Shown piece by piece: positions 8,161-18,200 of a stretch of 64,000 nt of DNA. The notes beneath the pieces were generated by a model. The model searched no databases, was not told where the DNA came from, and worked only from the letters and a program-made list of their open reading frames with translations. The stretch's first letter is position 1. Each line of letters starts with the position of its first letter. This DNA is from Atrina japonica (Eukaryota; Mollusca; Bivalvia; Pterioida; Pinnidae). The stretch spans positions 124,001 through 188,000 of the forward strand of contig BROG01000236.1 of NCBI GenBank assembly GCA_030159075.1, written 5' to 3'. Both the position numbers and the translations under genes were made by a program.

Positions 8161-10859
8161 GATTTTGCTTGTATTTTTTAATTTCCTTTCTATGACGTCA
8201 TTCCAGGATCATGTTGTGCCTACCACTACAAATGATCTTAATTTTTACATATTTACTACTTATATTTGGCGAGGACAAAATCACTGTGTGTGTGTGTGTG
8301 CGTGCGTGCGTGTGTGTGTGTGTGTGTGTGTTCGTGTGTTATAAAAAACATAAAACAAATAAGTGTACAATGTACTTGCATAGACATTATATTCTATATA
8401 TTATAGAAGTATCATTTTTTTTCACTGTTTTGATATGTGAATTGTAGCCAATTCTGGTTACATGTACATTTTTATACAGTGATAATGGAGAACTAGTGTT
8501 TTAGCTCATGTCAATTAGTCCATAGATAAAAAGTAAAACATGTATAGTCGAGCCCGGATATTTTAAAATCGAAGGGAAACGCAATTTTTCTTTCAAATAA
8601 ACAGGGTTTCAAATTAACTGGATTATAATGGTACAAAACATTCTGGTCGAGGGACCAATATCATTACAATTAAAGCAGGACTTCAATGTTACAGGGTTCA
8701 ATATAAGTGGGTTTGACTGTAGTTGTAAATTGTGGTAGGAAACCTTTCAGATTATCCACTTGGAAATCTGGAAAATATTGCATGTGCTGTGTAACTTCAC
8801 GTAAGGTTCAGCTCACTTAGGAGTCCGTCTCATATTAGACAGATATTAGTATTCAGTCTCTTGACAATGTTTTAGTAAATATGTCATAAGTAAAGACCCT
8901 CAGCTATTGTAAAGCTGAGATAGCCATCTTTTACATTGGTTACTCTTTGATGGATTTTGGCTATATGTATAGATTTATTATTTGGCCTTCTCTTTCTCTT
9001 TAGAAAATCTGTTTGAAATTGGAGCTCAACTGTTGCAGTCTAATTGGCAAAATGATCGTCTTGAGCATTATTACTTTGGTATTATGTTTATAATATTCAT
9101 TTGCCATTGCTGGTGGACCGTTTGAGTTCCTGAGGGTATAAGCCCAGTACGTGGTTTTTCGGTACCAGCTGATCATTTTTAGTAAAGTTGATTTTCACTT
9201 AAATAACACCATTTAAATTCTAAACTTCTCAAAACTATGATATTCATTATCAGTGGGTACTCTTAGACGGGTTTGGCAATACATTTAGAGTCATCATTTG
9301 GCCTTTTGCGATACCACTGTTATGGAAATATACTTTTAATCAAATTTGAAATGACTGTCGGACATCGCTGCCGTTTCTTTTGGTCTCGTTTGTAAAAGTA
9401 TAACTTTTGTATTGCTAATAATAGTTAAGATATTTTGTCGCTAATCTGACCACCATTTTAAGTTAGTCAGTTTTGGTCCAAATAGCGAGGAAACACTGTA
9501 CTTTGTAAATCATTTGTTATCTAACTGGCAAACTAGCATATACACAGACACTCGTAGCTCGAGTTAAGGGGAAGGTAAATTGTAAATAAATTATACTTTT
9601 AGTTTAGCAACTAAGTTGCAGTGCCAAATAGTGTAGCTGGACTGTTACTCAGGGCAACGGTGTATTAGATTACTGTATGCACGACTAAGTCCGTACGGCA
9701 AAATCCATGATTTTAAGTCATACTTGTTAATCAATTTAACACCATAATTAACATCAGATGCAGCAGTAACTATGTATGACGATAATTTTGTTTAGGTGGT
9801 ACGATAGACATCACAGTTCACGAGGTGGAAAGCGGGTCACATTTAAAAGAAATTCATAAAGCGAATGGTGGAGACTGGGGCGGCACCAAGGTGGACGATG
9901 AATTTCGCAAAATGCTGACTGACATAGTTGGAGAAAACGTTTTTGCGGTTTTCAGCAAGGAACACAAATTTGATATGTTGGAATTATTCGCAGACTTCGA
10001 GATTAAAAAGAGGACCATCACACCGGAATCAACTGAGAAAATCACTTTCAAGGTACCAATATCTCTATCCGAAACCTTCAGAAATCTGAACAATGGAAAG
10101 GAGATCAAATCGGATTTGGAGAATAAAGCGAAATATAAGGGGAAAATAGCATGGGTTGGTGACAAGTTGAGAATGGAAGCCGATATTGCAAAGGGTTTTT
10201 ACAAAGAACCTACGGACAACATAGTTCACCACATGAAAAAACTGACACAAGACCAAAGTGTAAAAGATGCACGATTTATTTTAATGGTAGGGGGCTTTTC
10301 CGAGTCCCCCATGCTACGTGATGCCATCCAGAAGGCTTTTCCCAGTAAAAAGATTGTAATTCCAAATGAGGCGGGATTATCGGTTTTGAAAGGAGCTGTC
10401 ATTTTCGGACATGCGCCAGAAACTATTGATTTCCGGGTTTGCAAATATACGTATGGAGTTAGCACAAGCGCAGTTTTTGACAAGAAAAAACATGATGAAA
10501 GTAAAAAATTTAAGAGTGATGATGGCGTAGAACGGTGTAGGAACCTCTTTAGCAAACATGTCGAAATAGGAAAAACCGTGGAAGTTGGCTGTCCTCAGAC
10601 AGAAAAAAGTTATACAGTTTTGAAAGCAGATCAAACTAGTATGTTATTTAAGGTGTACGTATCAACTGAACGCAACCCAATGTATGTCACTGATCCCAGC
10701 TGTACCTTCCTGGGATCACTTGAGATCGATGTTCCCGGAGAGGGACTCAATAGAGGTGCTAGGGTATGTTTGACATTCAGTGGAACTGAATTCGAAATCG
10801 AGGCTAGAGAAGATCAAACACAGGAGACAGTTTCGGCATCATTTAACTTTTTGGAATAA
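161..10859 (+). CDS. HSPA12-like: HSPA12-like HSP70-superfamily protein, four exons
   Basis: Joined exons 161-466, 5110-5328, 7870-8023 and 9796-10859 give one frame of about 580 residues. Motifs appear in HSP70/actin-fold order: phosphate-1 IDFGTT (12-17), connect-1-like SLEPEAAS (186-193), phosphate-2 DAGGGTID (224-231), adenosine-site MVGGFSES (390-397) and connect-2-like PNEAGLSVLKGAV (416-428). The GGDWGGTKVDD stretch and absence of a recognisable HSP70 substrate-binding domain or EEVD tail fit the HSPA12 branch, not canonical HSC70. The family is an atypical cytosolic ATPase group; client and role are unknown here. All introns are GT-AG with phases 0, 0 and 1. An AG at 137-138, with the frame open between it and the ATG, leaves room for an upstream exon. 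Length is somewhat below vertebrate HSPA12A/B (roughly 670-690). Introns 1 and 2 are full of minisatellite; the coding frame itself has no breaks. Confidence 0.9.
480..965 (+). repeat. Degenerate ~65-bp tandem repeat, 5' flank of minisatellite
   Basis: Intron 1 sequence made of decayed units built around 'AAACTGAAAGTAGCTATGTA' and 'GTGAATACCT', spaced about 60-75 bp. Units are recognisable near 505-590, 640-710, 715-785, 825-860 and 870-910, with heavy drift. The same unit type reappears downstream of the 36-bp array (4545-4922), so the two stretches appear to be the ancestral array on either side of a younger expansion. Confidence 0.75.
966..4532 (+). repeat. 36-bp intronic minisatellite, about 99 units
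   Basis: The unit is 16 nt (CTGTAGATATAAACTG) followed by 20 nt (TACAAACGAGGTGTAATGTG), repeated almost without interruption. Variants are mostly single substitutions (GAGG/GAGT/GATG/CAGG; TGTAGATATA/TGTAGATCTA). Higher-order structure is visible: a multi-unit variant block at about 2684-2900 recurs at about 3621-3840 (offset 937), and the 'TGTTCAAACTAGG' variant at 3061 recurs at 3961 (offset 900 = 25 units). Because 36 is divisible by 3 and the unit lacks stops in some frames, long open frames occur on both strands (for example 1097-2872 plus, a 12-residue repeat). The array lies wholly inside intron 1, so I do not call these coding. It should be highly length-polymorphic. Confidence 0.95.
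4545..4922 (+). repeat. ~65-bp tandem repeat, 3' flank of minisatellite
   Basis: About six units of roughly 65 bp. Each has the 16-nt half 'CTGTAGAAATAAACTG', a 29-nt middle beginning 'AAAGTAGCTATGTAAACATG', and the 20-nt half 'TATAAACCAGGTGTAATGTG'. Removing the 29-nt middle leaves the 36-bp unit of the neighbouring array. Units are better preserved here than on the 5' side. Confidence 0.85.
5000..5043 (+). repeat. (TTA)n microsatellite
   Basis: Perfect TTA triplet run of about 44 bp in intron 1, about 65 bp upstream of the exon 2 acceptor. Confidence 0.97.
5110..5328 (+). CDS. HSPA12-like: HSPA12-like gene, exon 2
   Basis: 73 codons (residues 103-175), beginning GLKRNFTLEADNGM after the acceptor TATTCTAG|G and ending AAEK at the donor AAG|GTAAAT. 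The segment ILFVLTVPAIWTDQAKQFMR is the conserved strand-helix of the HSP70/HSPA12 ATPase domain ('VPAIW' followed by a helix that ends AAEKAGI across the next junction). Phase 0 at both ends. Confidence 0.9.
5531..5616 (+). repeat. Short ~20-bp minisatellite block (about four units)
   Basis: Four units of the type 'TGTTTATATACATGTACCTC', directly upstream of the first RT fragment. They are the same family as the large array at 6630-7600. Confidence 0.85.
5617..6118 (+). mobile_element. Retroelement reverse-transcriptase fragment, copy A (broken)
   Basis: Conceptual translation gives KYTEDDIIKMLGFLVDNIF, then GIPMGTN and ADIILYSYEAEF, then RNKQLASRFNFTYR. This is a reverse-transcriptase finger/palm segment of a type common in bivalve genomes, most likely Penelope-like; the exact clade is uncertain. 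The frame is shifted around 5715-5722, where a T run is one base longer than in copy B. After about 5868 the RT sequence is replaced by about 70 bp of unrelated sequence. It resumes in a shared non-RT tail (ACGCTGACTCCTTCCGGACA, about 5944-5963) that copy B also has. Non-functional, within intron 2. Confidence 0.75.
6119..6640 (+). mobile_element. Retroelement reverse-transcriptase fragment, copy B (broken)
   Basis: Second copy of the RT segment in direct orientation. It has LVDNIF, GIPMGTHCAPLL, the catalytic-loop motif YIDD (in RYIDDVLS, near 6305-6330) and SASYLDLLLSI downstream. A short deletion near 6259-6266 relative to copy A introduces a stop and a frame change between the GIPMG part and the YIDD part. 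It ends with the same tail as copy A, finishing in 'ATTATCGATTGGTACTTCTT' about 6603-6622. No terminal repeat, endonuclease domain or complete ORF is visible. It is a dead fragment inside intron 2. Confidence 0.8.
6630..7600 (+). repeat. ~20-bp minisatellite with 60-bp higher-order unit
   Basis: About 48 units of roughly 20 bp. Three subtypes alternate: 'TGTTTATATACATGTACCTC' (20), a 21-nt form with ATACACGTATCTC, and a 19-nt form with ATACTTGTACCGC. Together they form a 60-bp higher-order unit. Because 60 is divisible by 3, frames stay open for hundreds of codons on the plus strand (6539-7714, 6661-7785). The translations are only YTCTSVLY-type repeats and lie in intron 2, so they are not called as genes. 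Confidence 0.93.
7604..7691 (+). repeat. Compound microsatellite (TA)n(TG)n(TCTG)n
   Basis: TA run about 7606-7618, TG run about 7619-7676, then TCTG repeats to 7691. They follow the minisatellite directly and look like its 3' extension. Confidence 0.95.
7870..8023 (+). CDS. HSPA12-like: HSPA12-like gene, exon 3
   Basis: 51 codons plus one base (residues 176-226 and the first base of 227). The acceptor is TATAACAG|GCG and the donor GAG|GTAAGG. It begins AGIEKKQ, completing the AAEK|AGI helix, carries SLEPEAAS (connect-1-like), and ends YIVLDAGG at the phosphate-2 loop. It is too short and split to stand out as an ORF; the call rests on motif, splice sites and phase agreeing with exons 2 and 4. 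Confidence 0.9.
8098..8157 (+). repeat. (TA)n microsatellite
   Basis: Uninterrupted TA run of about 60 bp, 75 bp into intron 3. Confidence 0.97.
8285..8340 (+). repeat. (TG)n / (CGTG)n microsatellite
   Basis: TG run with internal CGTG variants in intron 3. Confidence 0.95.
8543..8721. mobile_element. Short interspersed element with imperfect inverted ends (MITE-like)
   Basis: The left end TATAGTCGAGCCCGGATATT and the reverse complement of the right end, TACAGTCAAACCCACTTATA, match at most positions. This gives imperfect terminal inverted repeats around about 180 bp with no coding capacity. The interior (AAACAGGGTTTCAAATTAAC, CAGGACTTCAATGTTACAGG) resembles repeats I associate with mollusc genomes, but that is memory and not a search. 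Confidence 0.5.
8935..9400 (+). repeat. Diverged dispersed repeat, about 1.5 units with ~320-bp spacing
   Basis: Within intron 3 the module 'ATTTGGCC...tttgaaat' occurs near 8972-9020 and again near 9293-9352. Modules at 9022-9092 (GAGCTCAA ... CTTTGGTATTATGTTTATA) and 9152-9171 (GGTTTTTCGGTACCAGCTGA) reappear in reversed order at 57370-57507. The remainder of intron 3 (9401-9795) shows nothing I recognise. Confidence 0.6.
9796..10859 (+). CDS. HSPA12-like: HSPA12-like gene, exon 4 (terminal)
   Basis: The acceptor is TTTGTTTAG|GT, phase 1, completing the glycine codon of DAGG|GTID. It encodes 353 residues and stops with TAA at 10857-10859. It holds GGDWGGTKVDDEF, the KKRTIT segment, the adenosine motif MVGGFSES (from 10284), PNEAGLSVLKGAV (from 10362) and a C-terminal beta-rich part (VYVSTERNPMYV, EFEIEARED). 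The layout matches the minus-strand exon at 60749-61833 along its length. An internal Met at 9825 is not the start; the frame continues back to the splice site. Confidence 0.94.
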
Positions 10860-11434
10860 TGTCCTTCAACATCCCTTATGGACTAATGCTTTATTTATAC
10901 TTATATTTATGTAGTTTGTATTTCATAATCTCCATGATAAAATATGTATATTTTATAAAATATGCTGCTCTAGCTTTTGAAATCGATAAGATGTTCGAAG
11001 CGATCTGTTTAGATAAGGGATCATCCAAAAATGTTTATATCTGTCCATTTCTGGCAGATGAGAAAAACAACTTCATGAAGATCGGGCAATTAGTATGTCG
11101 GATAGTGAGTTGCTATAAAATTATTAGACTTGTACTAACCCCTTTTTGAAATCCAAAATGATGTGTAGTTTCAACGATGAAAAACTATTAATAATAGCTA
11201 TTAAATTATCAATCTTTAGATGATTCCCATAGTTAAGAGTTAATTGCATTCTTTTCATTTGATTCCATTGTACCAAGTGTGAACGACATATATATCAACA
11301 ACCAGGAACAAATCTGTTTTTGTGTTGTGGTTCTGATTTTTATAAAATATTCATTCAAAGTTCTCATTTGATTCTTTTTTCATTATTATCATTATATGTG
11401 ACTTTTTATTATATATATTCATCAGACACTTTCT

Positions 11435-11440
11435 AATAAA
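11435..11440 (+). promoter_or_regulatory. Candidate polyadenylation signal AATAAA
   Basis: First canonical AATAAA downstream of the stop that I can find, about 575 bp past the TAA and followed by T-rich sequence. It is a common hexamer in AT-rich DNA, so support is weak. Nothing else recognisable lies between 10860 and 11440. Confidence 0.35.
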
Positions 11441-11480
11441 ATCATATTTAATATTTTACATGTTACATTATTTACAGTAC

Positions 11481-11750
11481 AGTAGCTTGTCACTCTTGTT
11501 ATGAGTTGATTTAGACTCGTTATGCCAGTTTACCTTTGTAGATCTGTACACGATAAAGAGTCAAATCCAGGTTCTGCCAGGGACCGAAAGAATACTGTTT
11601 ATTTTACAAAGAAAAGAGTGTAGCCTACACGTACTAGTAAAACATTATGACTTCCCCTGTTCCCCGTGGATTTTCGTGACTCATAAAGTTGACACAAAAA
11701 CTAGCCTGTCACCCCCGTTACGATTTCATTTAGACTCTTCGCATTTGTGA
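11481..11750 (+). repeat. Pair of diverged ~50-bp direct repeats
   Basis: 'AGCTTGTCACTCTTGTTATG' followed by TTTAGACTC (about 11485-11520) is echoed by 'AGCCTGTCACCCCCGTTACG' followed by TTTAGACTC (about 11703-11740), spaced about 218 bp. A related AGCCCGTCAC string begins just right of the insert at 53634. Function unknown; possibly ends of a small dispersed element. Confidence 0.45.
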
Positions 11751-11814
11751 AAACGTGCCAATATTAGCTTGGAAGACTACACTTATTATGATGAAAGCGA
11801 CTCTGAAGAATACC

Positions 11815-12234
11815 GGCGACGGTGTATAATTATAAAATGCTTATGACTGTCAAACCTCTACCACTGTCATACCTATCAGCAAACCACAACAAGATGTACC
11901 ACTACCATGATTATACCACATAGATAATAACTGATAATACAGATCTGGCGTACCACAATCATATTAATGAGTTAAAGCTGGGTTTTTTCTCAGATAAACA
12001 TAGTTTTTTTTTCAGTTAATGCAAAATCCAAAAAAAAAAAATAGGTTCAACTGGGGAAAAACTAGGTTTAGATTATCAATGTGATTTTGGCATGTTACCA
12101 TTCTTACAAAAACTTATTCGGTAGGTCTAGTTATTGTAGTTCATTATCAATTTTGCCAAATTACCAATACTTATTTTCAGAGAATTAATTAACTGTATAC
12201 TGCTGTCTATTACAGTAAGGAGAACATCCAGCTA
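11815..12234 (+). repeat. Dispersed repeat, clean left copy; left bracket of the 41-kb insert
   Basis: This stretch contains CAAACCTCTACCACTGTCAT, ACCACATAGATAATAACTGA, GGTTCAACTGGGGAAAAACT and, at its end, AGAACATCCAGCTA. It is present again, with many indels and substitutions, at 53195-53634. A shorter relative with an internal deletion lies at 58119-58345. Normal sequence stops exactly after GCTA at 12234. Confidence 0.9.
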
Positions 12235-15200
12235 AAGGAGTAAAGGGTCTAGAGCTAGTAGGGAGAACTAGCCTAAGAGTAAAAAGAGAACTAAAGAAGA
12301 AAAAAGAGACATAAAGAGAAAAGAGAAAGAATAAAGAAAAAATAGATAGAAGTAAAGTAAAAAAAGCTAGAAGAAAGAGAAGCTAAAAAAGAGAGTAAGA
12401 ATATAAGACAGAAAAGTACTATAAAAGGAAAAGAAGAACTATATATAGAAGAAAAAAAAGACTAGAATAAGATAAGAAAGACTAGAGCGAAAGATCTAAT
12501 AAGATAAGCAGGAAAGGAGGAATAAGCAAGAAGAAGAAGAAAAAGCTAAAGGTAAGGGAAACAATAACTAAAGAAGTATATAAAGCAATAAGAAGAAAGA
12601 AAGGAAAGGAAAGAGAAAGGGGAAAAGTAAAAAACGAAGAAAAGGAGACGGAAAGAAAGATAAAAAAAGAAGGAGAGAAATAAGAGAGTAGAGAAAATCA
12701 AAAATAGAGGAAAAGAAAAAAGAGAAGTAAAAAAAAAGTAAGAATAGAAGAAGAAGAAGTAAAAAAAAGAGAAGAAAGTCAGAAAAGGAGACGAAAACTA
12801 GGATAACTACTATAGAAGGAAGATAAGAAGGAGAGCTAGAGAAATAAGAAAGAAAGAGGCTAGAGTGAAGGGAGAAAAGAGCTAGAAGAAGAAAAACTTA
12901 AGAGAAAGAGGAAAAGAATAGAAGGAGAGTAGATAAACTAGAGAAAGTATAAAAAAAAAAAAGAAGAGATAAAGAGAATAGAAAGGAGAGAAAAACTTAA
13001 GAGAGAAAAAAGTAAAAAAAGATAGAAATAAGTATATAAGGGAAGGGAAGAGAAAAACTAGAAAGAGAGCCCAAATAAGAGAAAAAAAAGAGGAAGTAGA
13101 AATACAAAAAATAAAGACTAAGAAAAGAGAAAGGGAGGAACTAAAGTTAAGATAGCCCTAAGAAATAAGCTAAGAAGAAAAGGCAGACAATAAAAGAAGA
13201 GAAGAAAAAGCAATAACGAAATAGAGAAACTACTAGAGGGAGAAAAAAAACAAAAGGTAGGAGAAAAAGGAAAACTAGGAAAAAAAAAGGAAAAAAGTAG
13301 GGAAAAGAGAAGACCTAAAAGAGGAAAATAGAAAGGAGCAGAAAGGAGAAAGAAAAAATAATAGGAGTAGAGGAAAAAGAACAATAGATAAACCGCTAAA
13401 AGAAAGAAAGGAAGAAGAAGGAAAAAACTAAAAAAAATAGAAACAACTAAGAAAGGGAAGCGAGAAGAGAAGATAAGGAAAGCAGACAGAAAAAAGGAGC
13501 AGAAGGCGGAGGATTAAAAGACACTAAGAGCTAGAGAGACAAAAAAGAAGAAAGAATGACTAAAGAAGTAGAAGAAAAAAAGGATAAAAAGAATAAAAAA
13601 GACTATAAAGTAAGAAAAAAAGAGGAAGAGGAGAAACGAAAAAAGAGGACGAAGAAGAAAGTAAAGAGTAGCGATGCTAAAGGAAAGAGATAAAAGATAA
13701 GTAAAGTTACAAGAGAAAAAAGAAAGCTAGAGATAAAGACAAAAGTAAAGATAACAAAGAATAAAGGGGAGGAGGATAAGAGAAGGAACTAAAGTTGGAA
13801 AAGGATAAAGCTAGTAAAAAAGATAAGTAAAAGAAAGAGAAAGAAACGGAAAGGACAACTAAAACTATGAGAAGAAACAGATAAAGAAAGCTAGAAAAGC
13901 TAAAAAAAAATACAGACTAGAAAAGAAAGAAGAATAAAGGAAAAAAAAGAGAAGAAAATAGTACTAAAGAGCACAAACTACAACAACAATAAGCTAAAGG
14001 AAAAAGTTAAAGAAAAAAAGACTAGACTAGGAAGGATGAGAGGTAAAAAAAAAAGAAAGTAAAGACTAGAAGGAGAAACTAGAGACAAGAAAAAGGAAAA
14101 TAAGGGAAATTAAAGAAGAAAAGAAAAAATAAAAAAACGTAAAAGGAAAAGATAGTAAGACATAGAAACCTAAGTATGGTAAGTAGAGAAGCTAAAAAGG
14201 AAGAGAAAAGAAGAAGAAAAAAAGAAATATATATAGAAAGGAGAAAGAAAGCTACAAAAAAGAATAGTAAGTATAAAACAGGGAAAAAGAAGCAGTAAGA
14301 AGGCAAGAAAAAAGAAAAGTAGAAATAGGAAGAGAAAAAAAGAGGAGAGACAGGAATAAAAAAGAGAATATAAATAGGATATAAAAATAGTGAAAAAGTA
14401 GTACTAGAGTAGAAATAAGCGTAGAGAAAAGAGCTAAAAGAAGAAGAGGAACAAGGAGGAGACAGAAGAGGGATAATAGAGAGAAGAGAAAAAGAGGAAA
14501 AGAATAGCTAAGTGTAAAGAAAAGAAAGTAGAAAGAAGAGAAAAGCCTATCCTAAAGTAGAAAGGAAAAAGAGGAAAAGAAAAAGTAAAGCTAAAGAAAA
14601 AAGAGGATAACTAGAAGTAAAAAAGGGATCAAAAGAAAAAATAAGACTAATGAAAAGACAAGAAGAGTATAGAAGAAGGAAAAAAGAATAAAGAGAGTAA
14701 AGGGAGAAACAGAGGGAGGAGAATAAAGTAAAATAGAGAGAAAAAAACCAAAGCCTAAAAAAAATAGGAAATAAAAAGGAATAAAGAAGAAAAAAAAAAG
14801 CAAGAGCTAAGAAGAAAAGAAAGAGCACTAAAGAAGGAATAAGCTAAAGGAAAAGATAAGGTAAAAGAGAAGAGAAAAATTAAGACTAGAAAAGAAAAGA
14901 AAGCCGAACAACTAAAGAAAGAAAAAAAAGAAGGAGCTACAAAAAATAAAAGAGAAGGGAGAAAAGCTAAGAGTAAGAAACAAAAAAGAGCTATAGAAAA
15001 AAAGAGGGAAAAAAAGGAAAAAGAGAAGATAAGACAAAGACAAAAGAGTAGAAAGTAGAGAAAAGAAAAAGGGTAAGCTAAAGAGCTAAGAAAAGAGAAA
15101 GAAAAGAAAGAGAAAGAGAGAGAGATGAACTAGAAAAGAGACTAAAGGGGAAATAAAGACCTAAAAAGCGTAAGGAGGGTAAAGAACAGTAACAGAAAGT

Positions 15201-18200
15201 AATCTAGCTCGGAAAAATAAGTAGAAAGAGGAAGAAGAGAAAAAGAATAAAGAGAAAGAGAAAGAGAGAAGAAAAGAGAGAAGGAAAGAGAAAGAGGGGA
15301 GGAAGCACAAAAAAAAAGGAGAGAGATGAATACATAAGTAAACTAGAGAGGAAGAAAAGATAAATAAATAAAAGAGAAAAGAGTAGGAGAGAGGAGTGAA
15401 GAGAAAAGATAGCCAAGAGAAGAAGTAGATAATAAAAAACTAAGGAGAAAGAGAAAGGAGAAAAAGGAAGAGAGAAGAGGTAAACTAAGCTAGGACTAGA
15501 GAAGAAAAAGTAACTAGAAAGAATAGTAGAAAGAAAGAAGAGAAATAGAATTAAAGAACAAGAAAAGCGGATAAAAAAGGAAGAAGGAAAAAAAGAAAAA
15601 GTGGAAAAGAAAAGAAAAAAGGTAATAAAAATAGAAAAAGAAGGAGAATAAAAAAAGGAGAAAATTAAAAAATAATAAAAGAGAATAAAAGAGTAGCATA
15701 TATAAGAGAGACTAAGAAGGGATAGGAGAAGAGAAAAGAAAAAGCTAGAAGAAGGGAAGGGAGAGAAAAAAAAAGGAAAAAATAAATGAGATATCATAGA
15801 AGTAGAGGCAAGACAAAAGAAAAAAACGAAGAGAGAGTAGAAGCAAAAGTACACCTATAAGAAAAAAGTAAAGTCAGGTTAAGGAAAGAGAAAGGAGAAA
15901 ATAGGAGAGAAGAAAGGAAAAGAAAAAAGTAAAAGGAGATATAGAGAACTAGGAAGGAGCAAAATAAGAACTAAGCAGAAGGGAAGTAGGAAAAGGAAGA
16001 AAAGAGTAGAAGTACTAGAAACATATAGGAATAAGTAAAGAAAGAAACTAAAGGAGAGGGCAAAAAAAAATAAAGAGAAGAAAGGATAAGAGAAGAAACA
16101 ACATATACAGAAGGAAAACTAAAAACTAACTAAAGAGAGAGAAGAAACAAATGAAGAGAAAAGAGAAAAGAAATAGAAATAGAGAGAGTAAAAATATAGA
16201 GGGAAGTAAAAAAGAAAGAGAAAAAGAGGAAAAAGAGGAAGAAACTAAAAAGATAAAGAGAAAACTAGGGAAAAGGGAAAGAGAAGAGATAAAGTAAAAA
16301 CTAAAGAATAAAAGGAGGGAAAGAGCTAGAAAAGTAGAGGGAAGAAAGAAGAGGAGAACGAGTAACAGAAGGAAGAGGCCACTAAGCGAGAATAAGCTAG
16401 ACTAAGAGAAAGAGAAATAGTAAAGAAAGAGCTACGGGAAAGAAAAAAACTAAAAAGGAAAGCTAAGGAAAAAGAAAAAGAAGAAGGTAAAAAAAACTAA
16501 AGAAGAGATATAGACTAACAAAAACTACTAACTAGGAGAGAGATAAAAGAGAGATAAGAGAATAGAGCCTAAAAAAGAAAAAAAAATAGAAAAGAAGAAG
16601 GGGAAGTTATAAAAAAAAAACAAAAAAAAAGAATAAAAAGAAGAGAATAAGACAAAGAGGAATAGGGTGGTACTAGAAGGAGGAGAGGAACGAGAGAATA
16701 AAGTAGATAAAAAAGGCAGAATATAAGAAGAGATAGGAGAATAGAAGCACAGAAGGGAAAGGTAAAAGGTAAGAGAAGCATAACGATAAATAAGAGAGAA
16801 GAGAGAAAAAAAAGAAGGAAAGCAAAGAAAGCCCTCAAAAAGAAGCTAGAGAAAAAGAACTACAAAGGAACTAAAGTAATAGAAAATAGAGAAAAAAACC
16901 TAGGAAGAAGGAGAAATAGAAACAAAAAGCGACCTAAAGAATAGGAAAAGGAAAAAAAAAAGGAGAAGAAAAAAAGAAAAGATAGAAATAGAAATAAACG
17001 GACAAAAAGAGAGAAAATAAGAATAGAAAGAAACTTAACTTATATAGAGAAGACAAAAAAAAAAAGAGAAAAAATAATCAAAAAGAGACACGAGAGAGAC
17101 TAGAATAGAAGAAAAGAAGAGAACTAAAGAGCTAAGAAATAAGAAAAAGAAGCGAGAATAAAGAAAAAAAATAAGACAGATAAAAGAAAGCCAGAAAAAA
17201 AGGATAGTAAAAAAGAAGATAAAATCTAGGAGTAATAAAAGAAAAAAAAAGAGAGAACTAAATAATAGCAACACATAGGAGAGAGAGAAGAAGACTAAAG
17301 AAAAAAGACTAAAAAAAAGAGGATAAGAGTAGGCCCTAAACTAAAGAAAAAAAAAAAAGAAGAGTAGAAAAGAGAAGAGGGGGAAGAAAAGAGGTAGAAG
17401 GCGAGTATAGAATAAGGATAGGAAAAAAAAACATAGAAAATAGGCAAAAGGTAGTAGAACAAGAAGAGGAGATAGAAGAAGAGATGAGAGAAGGAGAAAG
17501 CAAGAAGCTAAAAATAAAGACAAATTAAAAAACGTAACTAAAGAAAAAATAGAAGGCTAGAAAAAAGAAAGAGAAAAAAGGAAAAGCTAGAAAGACTAAA
17601 GAAATAAAGAGATAAGATAATGTAAACATAGAGAAAAAAAGAAAAGAAGTAAGGCTAAGAAGAGAGCAGAGAAAAGAAGAAAAAGGGAACAACAAGAGAG
17701 ACTAAAATAAGGAGGGAGTAAAAGAAAAAGGAATAGAAAGAGAAGTAAAGAAAAAAAAAATAGAGAGAAGAAAGGGAGTAAAAAGAGAAGAAGATAAAAA
17801 AAAACCGCGAAGAAAAGAGGAGGAGGAAGAATGAGTAGAATAGAGAGAGAAAAGAAAGAAGAGAGAAAAAGAAAAGATAGATAGATAGGAGCAGAGGAAG
17901 TAGCATAGCAAAATAGAGAATAAAACTAAAAATAAAAAGAGACAGCAGATACAAAAACAGAATAAAATAAAAAACAAGAAAATACGGAAATAGAGAAAAA
18001 GTAGGACAGAAAAAAAAAAGAGAGAAAGAGGAGGGGAAAGAAGCAAATATAAAATAAAAAAAAAGAAAAAGTAAAGGAAAGAAAAGGCGCGGAAAAAGAA
18101 AAAAAAGATAAAAAAGAAGGTAAATAAAAAATTATAAGAGAAAAGAAAGCTGAGAGAACTAAAAGAAGAGGAGAAAAGAAGAAAGGAAATGAAGATAAGA

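Noticed and set aside
10859..11149. 96-codon ORF right after the first HSPA12-like stop
   Set aside because: It starts in the 3' UTR and has no recognisable domain or conserved composition.
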